NCBI GenBank assembly: GCA_038025085.1
Contig: CM076147.1
Coordinates: 11,776,501 to 11,840,500 of the forward strand
DNA length: 64,000 bases
Direction of reading: 5' to 3'
Origin: Tetragonia tetragonoides
Lineage: Eukaryota; Streptophyta; Magnoliopsida; Caryophyllales; Aizoaceae
The notes beneath the pieces are model-generated. The model was not told where the DNA came from and ran no database searches. It saw only the letters and a list, made by a program, of their open reading frames with translations. Both the position numbers and the translations under genes were made by a program. Shown piece after piece: positions 40,537-52,306 of the stretch (position 1 is its first letter; every line of letters starts with the position of its first letter).

Positions 40537-41449
40537 TGATATAACCAAAATATCGAGGGTCGAGCTATCGACCCCCGTCCTAGCTACGCCAGAAATATCC
40601 TAACCTTCAGCAGAGCCAGGATCATCGACAACTCCAAAAAGGCATTTCTTCACTCGAGGGGCAACCCCTGATCGAAGGTTCCCCCGCCCGCTGCTCAACA
40701 TCACCAACAGACCCGGGAAGATCTACCTCAACTACCCTCATACCGACCAAAGGACTACAATTATGCTCTGGCTCGACTACGAGGGTTGGCTCAGCCATGA
40801 ATCGACCCTTAGGCTTTCTGTACGCTCAACCCTGACGCCAGCACATGTACTATGCGAATATCCCTACAGAGATTCGGATGATTGCCTTGGCGCCCATGCT
40901 CTCTAAGCCCCAAGGACAGAAGTGACGCCATCAACTGTACGAACCCCTACGTGGAATCATCCCAACGGATCGTTCCACAACTCACGTGACCACCCCCACT
41001 AAGCCGACTTAGAGAGGGATGTACGTACAGGGCTACATGTCCACTGTTCATTCGACGATGCTAGCCGACTTTTGCCCTATAAATACCTGCGCGGAAATCA
41101 AGGCAAAGGTAAGGTCATTATATTGAGAGAGCATTCACGCTGTCTGACATTAAGCTCTGACATTCTGTCTTTCAGCTCTGATTCCCATAGTCTTATGCAC
41201 AATCAAATCCTCACCTCATTACTCCATATATACCTTCCTGTACAAAAGTACCTCTCGTACAGATCTCCATTTACTAACTTACGCATCGGAGGGGTCTTCT
41301 CGGGTCGACCCCCCGAGCTAGTTCACCTTTACTTGTCTTGTGCAGGTAGCAGTGGAAAGGGCCAAGGAAATAGACAAACAGCCCCCGCTCGCACATCTCG
41401 ATCCCAACATCTTCCCAGTGTTCGACCCCCCTTCAAATCGGGCGAAACA
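40537..41449 (+). repeat. 3' LTR of the Tat element (TATA intact)
   Basis: 913 bp, TGATATAACC ... GGCGAAACA, followed by the CTACC duplication. It retains TATAAATA at 41078-41085. Its last 307 bp (from 41143) are repeated twice more downstream as part of a tandem array. Confidence 0.9.
41078..41085 (+). promoter_or_regulatory. TATA box of the Tat 3' LTR
   Basis: TATAAATA in CCCTATAAATACCTGCG. Absent from the 5' LTR because of the 51 bp deletion there. From here transcription would run outwards into the Helitron and tandem array. Confidence 0.6.
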
Positions 41450-44405
41450 CTACCCACAAAAGAGAATCAGTAACTAGAGGTGCGACGTGGCTAAAATAAA
41501 GGTGACCAGTTTTTTGAAGTAAACGTTACTTTATGAGAGAGGTGGCTGAGAAATAAGCGGAGCTAAACTCTCCAGATTCATCCTTCCTTCCCTTACTCAA
41601 ACTCAAAAAACAAAGTAACTGAGTGGTTGAGAAAATTAATTTTGTTTTTCTCCACCTCATTTACCACCTAATTGTAGCAACAAAGCCAAGTATGTTTAAT
41701 TTCTTCTCTCTTTTTTGGCAATTTCTTTATGTTTAATTTGTGGTTTTTGAAGTACTCTATTTTGCATGTTGGACTCTTTAATCTAAATTTCTATTACTCT
41801 GCTCTGCCAAGAAGGAAAATAAGGGGATGCATTTGTATCAAGGCAATGCATTTTAGATAGAGCATGATGATTAGTGTTCTTATAGTTTTTGTTTATTGGG
41901 GTTTTCAGTATTGAGATGGATGAATTAGGAGATAAAAAGGAGGTATTCAAAGGTTTTCATTATTGGAGAATTTCAAGTATTGCAACTTTTTAAATTAAAA
42001 TATGCTTCTTCTTCTTCTTTTTTCCTTCGCATGGGTTTCTATTTGTATGTTCTTCATATTTATATGGAGAATTCTCATAATATTCTTCATTTTGTTTGAT
42101 TATATGGATTCTGATTAACATATTAATTGTTGTTTGATGGGTAGATATAGGGAGCAAATTGGCAAATTTGAGACAGATCAATGCTGGAAGGGTTCGATAA
42201 ATTCAAATATACGTTTTAATTGTATTTTGTCTGACATTGAGCTCTGACATTCTGTCTTTCAGCTCTGATTCCCATAGTCTTATGCACAATCAAATCCTCA
42301 CCTCATTACTCCATATATACCTTCCTGTACAAAAGTACCTCTCGTACAGATCTCCATTTACTAACTTACGCATCAGAGGGGTCTTCTCAGGTCGACCCCC
42401 CGAGGTAGTTCACCTTTACTTGTCTTGTGCAGGTAGCAGTGGAAAGGGCCAAGGAAATAGACAAACAGCCCCCGCTCGCACATCTCGATCCCAACATCTT
42501 CCCAGTGTTCGACCCCTCTTCAAATCGGGCGAAACACTACCCACAAAAGAGAATCAGTAACTAGAGGTGCGACGTGGCTAAAATAAAGGTGACCAGTTTT
42601 TTGAAGTAAACGTTATTTTATGAGAGAGGTGGCTGAGAAATAAGCGGAGCTAAACTCTCCAGATTCATCCTTCCTTCCCTTACTCAAACTCAAAAAACAA
42701 AGTAACTGAGTGGTTTAGAAAATTAATTTTGTTTTTCTCCACCTCATTTACCACCTAATTGTAGCCACAAAGCCAAATATGTTTAATTTCTTCTCTCTTT
42801 TTTGGCAATTTCTTTATGTTTAATTTGTGATTTTTGAAGTACTCTATTTTGCATGTTGGACTCTTTAATCTAAATTTCTATTACTCTGCTTTGCCAAGAA
42901 GGAAAATAAGGGGATGCATTTGTATCAAGGCAATGCATTTTAGATAGAGCATGATGATTAGTGTTCTTATAGTTTTTGTTTATTGGGGTTTTCAGTATTG
43001 AGATGGATGAATTAGGAGATAAAAAGGAGGTATTCAAAGGTTTTCATTATTGGAGAATTTCAAGTATTGCAACTTTTTAAATTAAAATATGCTTCTTCTT
43101 CTTCTTTTTTCCTTCGCATGGGTTTCTATTTGTAAGTTCTTCATATTTATATGGAGAATTCTCATAATATTCTTCATTTTGTTTGATTATATGGATTCTG
43201 ATTAATATATTGATTGTTGTTTGATGGGTAGATATAGGGAGCAAATTGGCAAATTTGAGACAGATCAGTGCTGGAAGGGTTCGCTAAATTCAAATATACG
43301 TTTTAATTGTATTTTGTCTGACATTGAGCTCTGACATTCTGTCTTTCAGCTCTGATTCCCATAGTCTTATGCACAATTAAATCCTCACCTCATTACTCCA
43401 TATATACCTTCCTGTACAAAAGTACCTCTCGTACAGATCTCCATTTACTAACTTACGCATCGGAGGGGTCTTCTCGGGTCGACCCCCCCGAGCTAGTTCA
43501 CCTTTACTTGTCTTGTGCAGGTAGCAGTGGAAAGGGCCAAGGAAATAGACAAACAGCCCCCGCTCGCACATCTCGGTCCCAACATCTTCCCAGTGTTCGA
43601 CCCTCCTTCAAATCGGGCGAAACACTACCCACAAAAGAGAATCAGTAACTAGAGGTGCGACGTGGCTAAAATAAAGGTGACCAGTTTTTTGAAGTAAACG
43701 TTACTTTATGAGAGAGGTGGCTGAGAAATAAGCGGAGCAAAACTCTCCAGATTCATCCTTCCTTCCCTTACTCAAACTCAAAAAACAAAGTAACTGAGTG
43801 GTTGAGAAAATTAATTTTGTTTTTCTCCACCTCATTTACCACCTAATTGTAGCAACGAAGCCAAGTATGTTTAATTTCTTCTCTCTTTTTTGGCAATTTC
43901 TTTATGTTTAATTTGTGGTTTTTGAAGTACTCTATTTTGCATGTTGGACTCTTTAATCTAAATTTCTATTACTCTGCTCTGACAAGAAGGAAAATAAGGG
44001 GATGTATTTGTATCAAGGCAATGCATTTTAGATAGAGCATGATGATTAGTGTTCTTATAGTTTTTGTTTATTGGGGTTTTCAGTATTGAGATGGATGAAT
44101 TAGGAGATAAAAAGGAGGTATTCAAAGGTTTTCATTATTGGAGAATTTCAAGTATTGCAACTTTTTAAATTAAAATATGCTTCTTCTTCTTCTTTTTTCC
44201 TCCGCATGGGTTTCTATTTGTATGTTCTTCATATTTATATTGAGAATTCTCATAATATTCTTCATTTTGTTTGATTATATGAATTCTGATTTATATATTG
44301 ATTGTTGTTTGATGGGTAGATATAGGGAGCAAATTGGCAAATTTGAGACAAATCAATGCTGGAAGGGTTCGATAAATTCAAATATACGTTTTAATTGTAT
44401 TTTGT
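41143..44405 (+). repeat. Tandem triplication, 1087 bp unit of LTR end plus Helitron flank
   Basis: Units start at TGTCTGACATT at 41141, 42228 and 43315, an exact 1087 bp period. Each unit is about 307 bp of the 3' end of the Tat LTR, one copy of the CTACC site, and about 780 bp of Helitron. The third unit reads through into unique Helitron sequence (TTTTGTTGCAGTG). The joins share TGT, so the duplication probably arose by unequal exchange at microhomology. Units differ at few positions. Small open frames in it are repeated artefacts. Confidence 0.92.
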
Positions 44406-46078
44406 TGCAGTGTGTACAATCCTATGTTTTCATTGGCTGGTGAGGATGAAAGTTATTATCAATTTTTTGACGATGTTCAAGTCTTTTGAGTAATTACTTT
44501 GGACACACATCGTGATTTTCAGGCGTTGGTTTTGGCTACTCTTGCGGGATCGGAGCTACATGAGGTGAATATTCTTTTCCACTCCCTTGCTCTCCCTTTA
44601 GTGTGATTGTGCGACTTCCACCAGCCAAGTTGCGTTCTGATGCAACTTTTGGGTCATGTATTTGATTTTACATTTGTTTGGCCTAGAATCTTAAGAGAAT
44701 GTATACTATGTAAGCTGACTTTCTTTTGTGTGTTTGGCTTCTCTAAGCATCACCAACAACTGTTTCAAGAGTTTGGATCCTTCCCTTGCTTCAAAGACGA
44801 CATATTTAAAATGAGCAAAAGATTATATATATATTTGAAGAATCACGTTGTGTACTTTAATGTCGACAGATATCTGGACGAAGGGTGGAAATTTGGTGAT
44901 TAGGTATAAAAATGATTAGGGATATATCGTTTAAAGCACTTTTGCATAAAATTGTTAATATAGTAGTACTAACACCACGAGAGCGTATACCTAATATAGT
45001 AGTCTTGACTCTTTTCTTCGTGATTAGGGATACATTGATTAATTCATGAAGACAAGAGTCAAGACTGCTATATAATCACAAGAGCGTATCTTTTTGTTCT
45101 TGTGCCAGCAGAGTTGCAGTACTACCCCCTTTAGTGTGCTTTTTGTCATTTGGTACCTGACATTAAGATGATATAGTGCAATGTTTTGTGATGATGGGGA
45201 GTGTATTGCGAAATTATTGAGTTGTAGTCCGTACTGTTGTACAGGAACTTAATTTGTTATCATTATGCAAATTATAACAAGGATACTTTGTTGAATAAAT
45301 AATCATCAACAGCTTTTGATGGTTTAATGAGCTTAATATTGAATAACTAATTATGGATCCTCAAATGGTGGCAAAGCAGGGGATGATGCATGCATGTTCA
45401 TTCGGTTTTCTGGTTCAAGAGACAAGTAGTTAGGTGCCAAGAATATAATTGTTGACTGTTCATGTGTAGACACTGCAAATCCAGTGTCAATTGTCATTTC
45501 GCAATTGCTCATGTATGTTGAGAAAACCCGCATATTTTTTTTAGTTCATATGTGATTATTATTTCAATTTCCCACATTTGAATATTTTTCATGAAAGATA
45601 AATAAAAATTGTTAGTTTATGAGTTCTATATTTTCTACAGATGAACATTTTCTTGGGGACATTTACGATTCCATAATTGTCTATGGAAATAATTGATCTA
45701 AGATTTTGGCGGGGAAATACAATAAATTGATAGCAATCATTTGTGGAATTGATTTTCTCCTCAAAACATGCATACGCAGACGTTTGCATATAATGCCGAT
45801 GTTTTGGAATTTAGAATTTTTGACAAGTGACTGATCATGAAATTGGGTTTTCTTTTGTCTTAGCTACTCTATTAAATTACTATAGTTTCCTTTTCCTTTT
45901 CACAATCTTGCTCCATTTAAGTGCCTGAGCCATTAAAGACTTGCAATCCATTGTTTTAACTATGCATGCAATTAAATGGTAAATAAGTGAGGAAAAAGTA
46001 TGCATACTGAGATAATTTATATTTATATTTGATTAATAATTTTGTAACATCCGTGCACCGCACGAGTGAAAACACTAG

Positions 46079-46591
46079 TTACTACAAAATCTGGGCACGT
46101 GAGTATTTCACTCTAGCTCAATCCACTTGAGAGACTCTCTCTCCTTTACTGACTGACGCACATTTTATTAGGAAAAAAAATAAAATAAACTGTTTTCCTT
46201 CATATCTCTCTCTCTCTCCTTCAGACTTGACCCACCCAGAAACTCCACCCAGCTTCTCTCTGCGGCTCGGCGGCGCTCCTCTCCGGTGGCGCAACGCAGC
46301 TAGCAGCTCTCAGGTCGCCCAGATCACGATGTCGGTCGCCCAGCTCCTCCGGCATCAGATTTTGTCGATTCAGGCGGTGGCCAGGTGGTTTCAGGCGATT
46401 TCACAGGTTGCTTAGGTATTATTTCTATTTCTTTAACCGTAAATAAGAAAGCATACTTGTTTGTTAGACCTGACAGTTCGTTTAGCAATTATGTGAGAGC
46501 TCTCTAGATATTAATTGTTGAATTTCTGGGTCTTTTGCTATTATTTGAGGGCATGAAATCATTTGGGCTTTCTGGGTCTTCGCCGCAATGA
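46079..46591 (+). pseudogene. O-fucosyltransferase 5' UTR, copy 2 (no coding part)
   Basis: Follows the Helitron CTAG|T end exactly as in copy 1: pyrimidine leader, GGCTCGGCGGCGCTCCTC, intron-like GGTATTATTTCTATTTC. Homology ends at GCCGCAATGA where an LTR begins. Confidence 0.85.
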
Positions 46592-46996
46592 TGTTGCAAT
46601 ATCCTGTATTTTCAAGCAATTTTCTAAAATTAAAAATAATTATTTTCACGTATATTTTTTATTAGTATTGTTGGATGCTCTCAAATGTTCAAATATTATT
46701 ATTTATATCGAATGCTTATGCATAGATTCAGTTCTAGTTTAGCATGCCCACAATTTAGAATTTAGCTAGAAAAGAAAAGAAAGCTAAAGACGTGATTTAT
46801 TAAAATTTTAGAGATAGAGAAATTTAAGTTAGGAATTTAATTAAGAAATCCTACTACTATATATTGATCCAATAGGTGAGGAATTCAAATTGGGTTTTGT
46901 TAAGTTAAACCCACAAGGCTAAGAAAACGTTTAACCGACCTTCACTTCCTCACCCATATAAAAGCCACCATGAGCTTTCTCTCTCTTTCATTTAAC

Positions 46997-47521
46997 TAGA
47001 GCTGGCAAAAAAGTCGTGTCGTGTCAGGTTCGTGTTCGTGTCAAAGATAATCGTGTCAGAAATCTCCCAACACTAACCTAACTCATTTATTAATCGTGTC
47101 GGAAACCTTCAACACTAACCCAACCCGCTTAATAATCGTGTTATTCGTGTTGACCCGCTTAACTTTTTTAAACTATTTTCTTTTCAGAAAATAAAGAAAT
47201 GTAACATAAAAACTAATAAAAAACTAGTAAAGAAATTTTGAAATATCACTTTTAAGCTTCCATTGGTTACTAGTCTATTGAACTAACTAATATGATAGAT
47301 TTGAACTTTAATTTTTGATATTATCGGTAGTCAAGTGACTTATTTCTAGACATGTTTGAATAATCGTGTCAGAGCGTGTCAATTTCATGTTGAAAATCTC
47401 AACACTAACCCAACCCGTTTAACTAAATAGGTTACTCGTGTCAACCCGCTTAAGTTAATCGTGTCGAAAATCTCAACACTAATCCGTTTATTTCGTGTCG
47501 TGTAAGTATTTGCCGGCTCTA
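46997..47521. mobile_element. hAT-like MITE, 525 bp, with 8 bp target duplication
   Basis: Terminal inverted repeats TAGAGCTGGCAAA and TTTGCCGGCTCTA (one mismatch). Flanks CATTTAAC (46989-46996) and CATTTAAG (47522-47529), 7 of 8 identical. The interior repeats CGTGTC and CAACACTAACCCAACCCG motifs. No transposase, so non-autonomous. Confidence 0.85.
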
Positions 47522-47583
47522 CATTTAAGGGTTGAGAACTGAACACCCACAATCATCTCTCTCACTCTCTCTATTTTGCTATA

Positions 47584-47616
47584 CCATCACCATCACCATC
47601 ACCATCACCATCACGC
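47584..47616 (+). repeat. (CATCAC)n microsatellite
   Basis: About five CATCAC units within the LTR leader. Confidence 0.85.
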
Positions 47617-47726
47617 ATCACCATCGCCGTGCACCACTAGCCATCGGAGCTGCTCGCGGTCACTCTCATCTCCCTGCCCAGCCGCGAACAGCAGCGGTAA
47701 CACCAGCCTGCGAGAACCACGAGCCT

Positions 47727-47806
47727 CGGTTCTAGTAGCCACTAGTGACCCCTTCGGGATTCTCTTCGGTTCTAGTAGCCACTAGTGACCCCTTCGGGAT
47801 TCTCTT
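47727..47806 (+). repeat. 40 bp tandem duplication in the LTR
   Basis: Two perfect 40 bp units starting CGGTTCTAGTAGCCACTAGT, followed by the first few bases of a third unit. Confidence 0.9.
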
Positions 47807-48779
47807 CGGTTCAGGTTAGCCACGACACTCCACTACAATTTCTAGTAATTGAGTCTCTCCCAACAAAATAGATTAGCAAAATTGGAAATTAGGTTGGTAA
47901 ATTGTTATAGCTAGTAAATCAGAAAATTGTGATAAATATTTATTAAAACCTAGGTATTGATTTTCAAAATAGAAGGTTGGCTAGCTGTGGGCATCGCTAA
48001 TTAGGAGGAGAACTGCAAATTGAGGTAACCATTACGTCTACTAACGTACAATTCCCGTTTTTGAATTGATTTAAGCATAATTTGTGCGTCTGTGAAGCAT
48101 TCGGGATTTGTATGGCAGTAGCTATTCTATTGAAGTTTCAGTTATGCTTATATGAGTTCCATTAGTCAGTAGCTAAAAGTAAGTTTGGATGAAACCTTAG
48201 ATAACCTGTGTGAATTAGTTGTTGTTCATGTACTCTATATAAGCTTTTCTTTGATGTTCTGTGTGTTCTGTATGAAAGTTATGACCTGCCTTGGGTGTAA
48301 TATTAGATGGAAAGTAAAGTTCTGATCAGTAAGGTAAATTCTCATAGAGCATGTAATATATGTTCAGGTGGTTATGTATATAAGTAAGGATGTTCTTAAA
48401 GCCTAACAAAGTTGAAAGAGAAACGAGAACTATGGTACGCAGAGTACCCTGTCCCAGAGAATAAGTAACAAGCATCAGTAGAGTTAAAGTATAAGTTTTA
48501 AGAAATCACGCAGAGTGATTCAAGTAAAAAAAAAAAGAACGTGCTTTTGTTAGAATGTAACTCTAGTTGATTGGATGTGTTATAAAGTAAAGTATGTGCT
48601 TTGTGTTGACATTGACATGAATGGTGATAAGATCTACTCAAACAAAGAGATATACAAGTTATAAGCTATTTAAGCTATTAAAAACGTAAAGAGAAATATG
48701 GCTTTGGGCAGTAGGAACCTATGGGTACTCCGAATGTGTTATAATGAGTTTACGGGAGACGTCCCTGAGTTTTGAACTG

Positions 48780-48940
48780 TGCCCCCAAGATGTGGCAATG
48801 ATCAGCAGTTCCAGACCCCTATATGGGAAGAGTCCCCAAGATGTGGCTAGTTACAGATTACAGATAACACATTTGGCCCCCAAGATGTGGCTTGACCCCC
48901 AAAATGAGGTCAAGGGTTTAAACGCCCTCAAGATATGGCG
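48780..48940 (+). repeat. Imperfect CCCCAAGATGTGGC repeats
   Basis: Three close copies of CCCCAAGATGTGGC and one CCTCAAGATATGGC within 160 bp, spacing irregular. Confidence 0.7.
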
Positions 48941-49746
48941 GTCCTAGGAACCTAACTCCCTTATGCCCAGCTAAGGTTAATATAACAACAATAAAAGCTA
49001 ATAAGAAAAGCCAAGTTATTTAATGTTAACTACAATGTAGCTTCGTAACCTCTTAGAGTTGCTATATCAAGTTGACCATGCTTGGTAATCTCTCATGTTT
49101 GCTATAACAAGTACGTGATGTTCTGGACAAGTATGGCAAAGGTGAGAGCTAATGGTAGCCTTTTATATGAACTGCATAACATGAAAAGTGTTGTAAAATA
49201 AATGGTTTACTATACTTCCCTCTCATCTTTATTTCTAAACTGAATTTAAAGCTGTTTTTACATGGTAGAGTAATGGTTGCTGAGCTTCGGCTGACGTTTG
49301 TGAAAATCTTTGTTTTTCACAGGTATGGATCAGTTCGGGAAGGGGAGCATGTGAGGCCGTCCCACTTAGGCATATCAGTTGTTTTTAGCTCATAATAGTT
49401 CACTAAGTTATTTTGGTTATAACTAGAGTTTTGGAAATTGTCTCTGGTTATAAGTTATGTTTAGAAAAACCAGAAGTTGTTTCCTTGGCCATGTTTTGGT
49501 ATCATGTTTTGCCTTGGCCATTGTTAGGGATGTAATTTATTTATTTTTTTTATTTATTTTTTGGAAAAGTTAATAAATTTTATTTCCAAAACATGATATG
49601 AAACGTTACAGCACATGGGAGTTTATCTGACTGCTCCAGTCAATATAAACAAGCCACAAAGCAACTCGTGCCTGAAATAGAGAGAAGAACCCAGCCCACG
49701 CAAGGGAGGGGGGGATAACAAAAACTCATCTACAATACAAACAATT

Positions 49747-50230
49747 CTAAGGGAAACAATTCAGCTCAACATTCATCAAGTGTCGCAGCTTTTGGCATTT
49801 GTAGCTCTGTGCCTTTGCATGTAGTTGGTTGATAATTTTCCTGCATGCTCCATGGACAGTAGTATTTTCTTGCCTGAAAGTCTTGGCATTCCTGGCCTCC
49901 CATATCGCATGACATACAGCAGCTAAAATATCTTTCACCACTTTCCTTCTACCCACAGCAGCATGACTTGCCCACAGCAGAACCTGATCCCAAGACACAG
50001 TGGGGATAGGAACTCCAACCCAGTTCATCATAGTCTTCAACAGCTCCCTAGAGAAGGAGCATTCAAAGAACAAGTGACCGTGTGATTCAGCAGCATTATC
50101 ACATATAATACACCCCAGATTATTTATATTTCCAATGCCTCATCTTGCTAATCTGTCCACAGTAGGTAGTCTTTGTTTGCAGACCAGCCAGAAGCAAAAA
50201 GCTTGTTTTGGTAGGCTTAAAGGAGCCCAG
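49747..50230 (-). pseudogene. LINE C-terminal zinc-binding (zf-RVT) region
   Basis: The frame 50073-49747 starts MFFECSFSRELLKTMMNWVG and contains AVCHAIWEARNAKTFRQENT, the usual end of plant LINE ORF2. Just upstream (50074-50230) is the Cys/His part, broken by a stop. Associated with RNA binding in the element RNP. Confidence 0.75.
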
Positions 50231-50246
50231 CACAGCTTTGTCCAAG

Positions 50247-51654
50247 CTACCAAGGTATATTTGGGGCCAAAGCCCTGTAAGCAGCTCCTATAGTGTACCT
50301 GCAGCTTGACTGAACCACTGTCTTCACCATATTCTTGTCATCAAAGATTTTTTTGATCATCCACGAAGCTTGCATTGGACATTCCATGTCCCAAAATCCT
50401 TGCCTTTTAATATAATAAACAGCAATCCATTGTATCCATAATCTCTCCTTCATCTTATGGATATCCCAAACTAATTTACCAATGGATGCAACATTCCATA
50501 GATGTAACTGAAAAATGCCAAGTCCTTTAGATTTTGGAGCACATACTTGGTCCCATGCTACTAGAGCTCTCTTAGAAGGAGCACAAGATCCAGACCAAAG
50601 GAAGGAACGACACAATTTCTCAATGTGATTCAAAACAGTTTGAGGCAACATGAAAACCTGCGACCAATAAGACTTTAAAGGGAATACAACACTCTTTAGC
50701 AACTGTAATAAACCAGCATATGAGAGCATCCTACTGGTCCATACATTCATTCTGCCAGTTACCTTGTCTATCACAGGTTGACATTGAGCAATTGAGAGCC
50801 TCTTAGAGGATAGGGGCACTCCCAAGTACTTCACAGGTAATTCACCCTTGACAAACAAAGTATTCTGCATGATAAGTTGCTGCTGCTCATCTGTCAACCT
50901 TCCAAAGTAAATTTCAGAATGGAGCCCTGAAGTTGCTGAAAAATCATTAAGGCACTGCAGTAGACAACCTATAGACTGTATATCACCTCTTGAGAAGAGT
51001 TGCAAAAATACTGTGACACATCTTGAACTTGGAGCATTTAGGATGGTATTTGAACTGAGGTTGTCTCTTCAGTTGGTCAAGACACCTAGACAGGTACTCC
51101 ATACCCAAGACAAAAAGGTAGGGAGATAAGGGGTCTCTCTGTCTAAGACCTTTTCTTGCAGGGAAAGGTGACAGTAGAGAACCATTGTAACAAACAGAGT
51201 AGCTCACTGTTGATACACATGTCATGATCATATGTACAAATCTAGCAGGGAAATATAGAGCATAAAGCATTTGTTCAATAAATGACCATTCCACTAAATC
51301 ATATGCCTTCCTTAAATCAATGTTTAGGAGACATCTAGGTGAGATATGCTTCCTCCCATAGTGCTTTACTAGCTCATGTGCAAGTATAACATTATCTGTA
51401 ATTCTTCTCCCTTTCACAAAAGCAGATCGTTCTTCATGTATAACAGAATTAAGAACTGTACAGAATCTATTTGCAAGCACTTTGGATGCAATTTTGTAAA
51501 GCACATTACAACACGAAATGGGTCTAAATTCACTCACTTTGGAAGGATTTTTTACCTTGGGCACCAGGGTGATAGTTGTACAGTTTAGGCTATTGAGCAT
51601 TTTACCATTTTGCAGCATATCAAGCACAGCCTCACAAACATCCTCCTTGACCAC
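50247..51654 (-). pseudogene. LINE reverse transcriptase, catalytic FADD deleted
   Basis: The frame 51654-50983 gives fingers and palm (SEFRPISCCNVLYKIASKVL; RSAFVKGRRITDNVILAHEL; LNIDLRKAYDLVEWSFIEQM). It runs to SIFATLLKR and stops. The frame 51005-50247 begins at MQLFSRGD, the text normally just after FADDL. The join shows that about 13 bp holding the two catalytic Asp codons are gone, which also shifts the frame. The rest has VKYLGVPLSSKRLSIAQCQP and the thumb region. The enzyme is dead. Confidence 0.82.
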
Positions 51655-51667
51655 AGACCATGCTTTT

Positions 51668-52306
51668 TTAAAAAAACCCTACAGAAAAGCCATCAGGCCC
51701 AGGTGACTTATCTTCATCCATCCCCCACAGAGCTGCTTTAACCTCCTCAACTGCATAATCCTTTGCCAAATCTAGCTGCTGACTGAAACTCAATACAGTC
51801 CCCTGCTCCACAATCTCAGAATTTATAACAGGGGTGTTACTAGCAGTAGAGCCCATCAAACTCTTGTAAAAATCCACAAATTCCCCTTGTATGGCATCAT
51901 GATTCTCTATCTTACACCCTTGGGAGTCATAGATGTTAGTAATTTTATTGCTTGCTCTTCTAGCTTTAACTGAAGCATGAAAGAATTTCGTGTTTCCATC
52001 ACCACATTGCAACTAGTTAATTCCAGATTTCTGCCTTAAAGAAGCTTCTTTTACCTTACTGAATCTGTCAAGTTTTTCCCTAACTTGTATTTCATTTTCA
52101 ATAATTTGTGAGTTGAACAAGTCAGACTTCAGCTCCTCCTGAATATCAGCTAATTCATTTGCAGCCTCATGGAGCTTCTTATCCAGGCCCTTGAATTGTC
52201 GTGCAAACAATTTTAAAGCAGCTTTAACCCTCTTCAGTTTCTGGATGACCTGAAACATCGGTACTCCTCTCCCCTCAAAGCACCAATTCTCCTCCACTAA
52301 TTTCAA
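51668..52306 (-). pseudogene. LINE ORF2 segment between endonuclease and RT
   Basis: The frame 52306-52013 is a coiled-coil linker (RVKAALKLFARQFKGLDKKL), and 52012-51668 has GDGNTKFFHASVKARRASNK and EDKSPGPDGFSVGFF, the conserved text before RT. Short indels and stops separate the frames. Confidence 0.8.

Larger units (their letters stand above)
15688..41449 (+). mobile_element. Tat-lineage Ty3/gypsy LTR retrotransposon with antisense gene cluster
   Basis: LTRs at 15688-16553 and 40537-41449 begin TGATATAACC and end in ATA and ACA. Flanks are the 5 bp duplication CTACC (15683-15687 and 41450-41454), and the empty site is visible in Helitron copy 1 at about 293-297. The order is primer-binding site, gag, protease, reverse transcriptase, RNase H, second (archaeal-type) RNase H, integrase, then a 7 kb region with four antisense genes, polypurine tract and 3' LTR. 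The second RNase H and antisense ORFs are known marks of the Tat lineage. Without the nested chromovirus the element is about 16 kb. All sense genes are broken. Confidence 0.9.
15188..46078 (+). mobile_element. Helitron copy 2, interrupted by nested retrotransposons
   Basis: The 5' end TCTATATACTAATAC starts at 15188 after host A. The 3' end is CTAG at 46078 followed by T, with the hairpin CGTGC-ACC-GCACG at 46052-46064 (one outer pair lost relative to copy 1). Helitron sequence is 15188-15687 and 41450-46078. Between lies the Tat retrotransposon. The right part contains a three-copy tandem array of Helitron plus LTR sequence. Compared with the clean inverted copy (2929 bp), no helicase gene is present. 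Confidence 0.8.
46592..49536 (+). mobile_element. Solo or truncated gypsy-type LTR, about 2.9 kb
   Basis: Begins TGTTGCAATATCCTG within the O-fucosyltransferase leader intron. TATA box CCATATAAAAG at 46954-46964, then CT-rich leader sequence after a nested hAT MITE. A region with four GATGTGG-type repeats follows (48780-48940). No gag or pol is attached. The right end is lost at the LINE poly(T), so no target duplication can be checked. Open frames inside (47532-47785) are low-complexity His/Thr repeats. Confidence 0.55.

Noticed and set aside
41072..42560. Repeated short frames beginning around TLSSDI/LSFSSDSHS
   Set aside because: Non-coding LTR end sequence repeated in the tandem array; the matching text at 16227 is LTR joined to gag by the 51 bp deletion.
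41143..44405. Possible satellite or CRISPR-like array
   Set aside because: Only three units of 1087 bp made of known LTR and Helitron parts; no short repeats with unique spacers.
47532..47785. His- and Thr-repeat frames
   Set aside because: Two frames of one (CATCAC)n microsatellite within an LTR.
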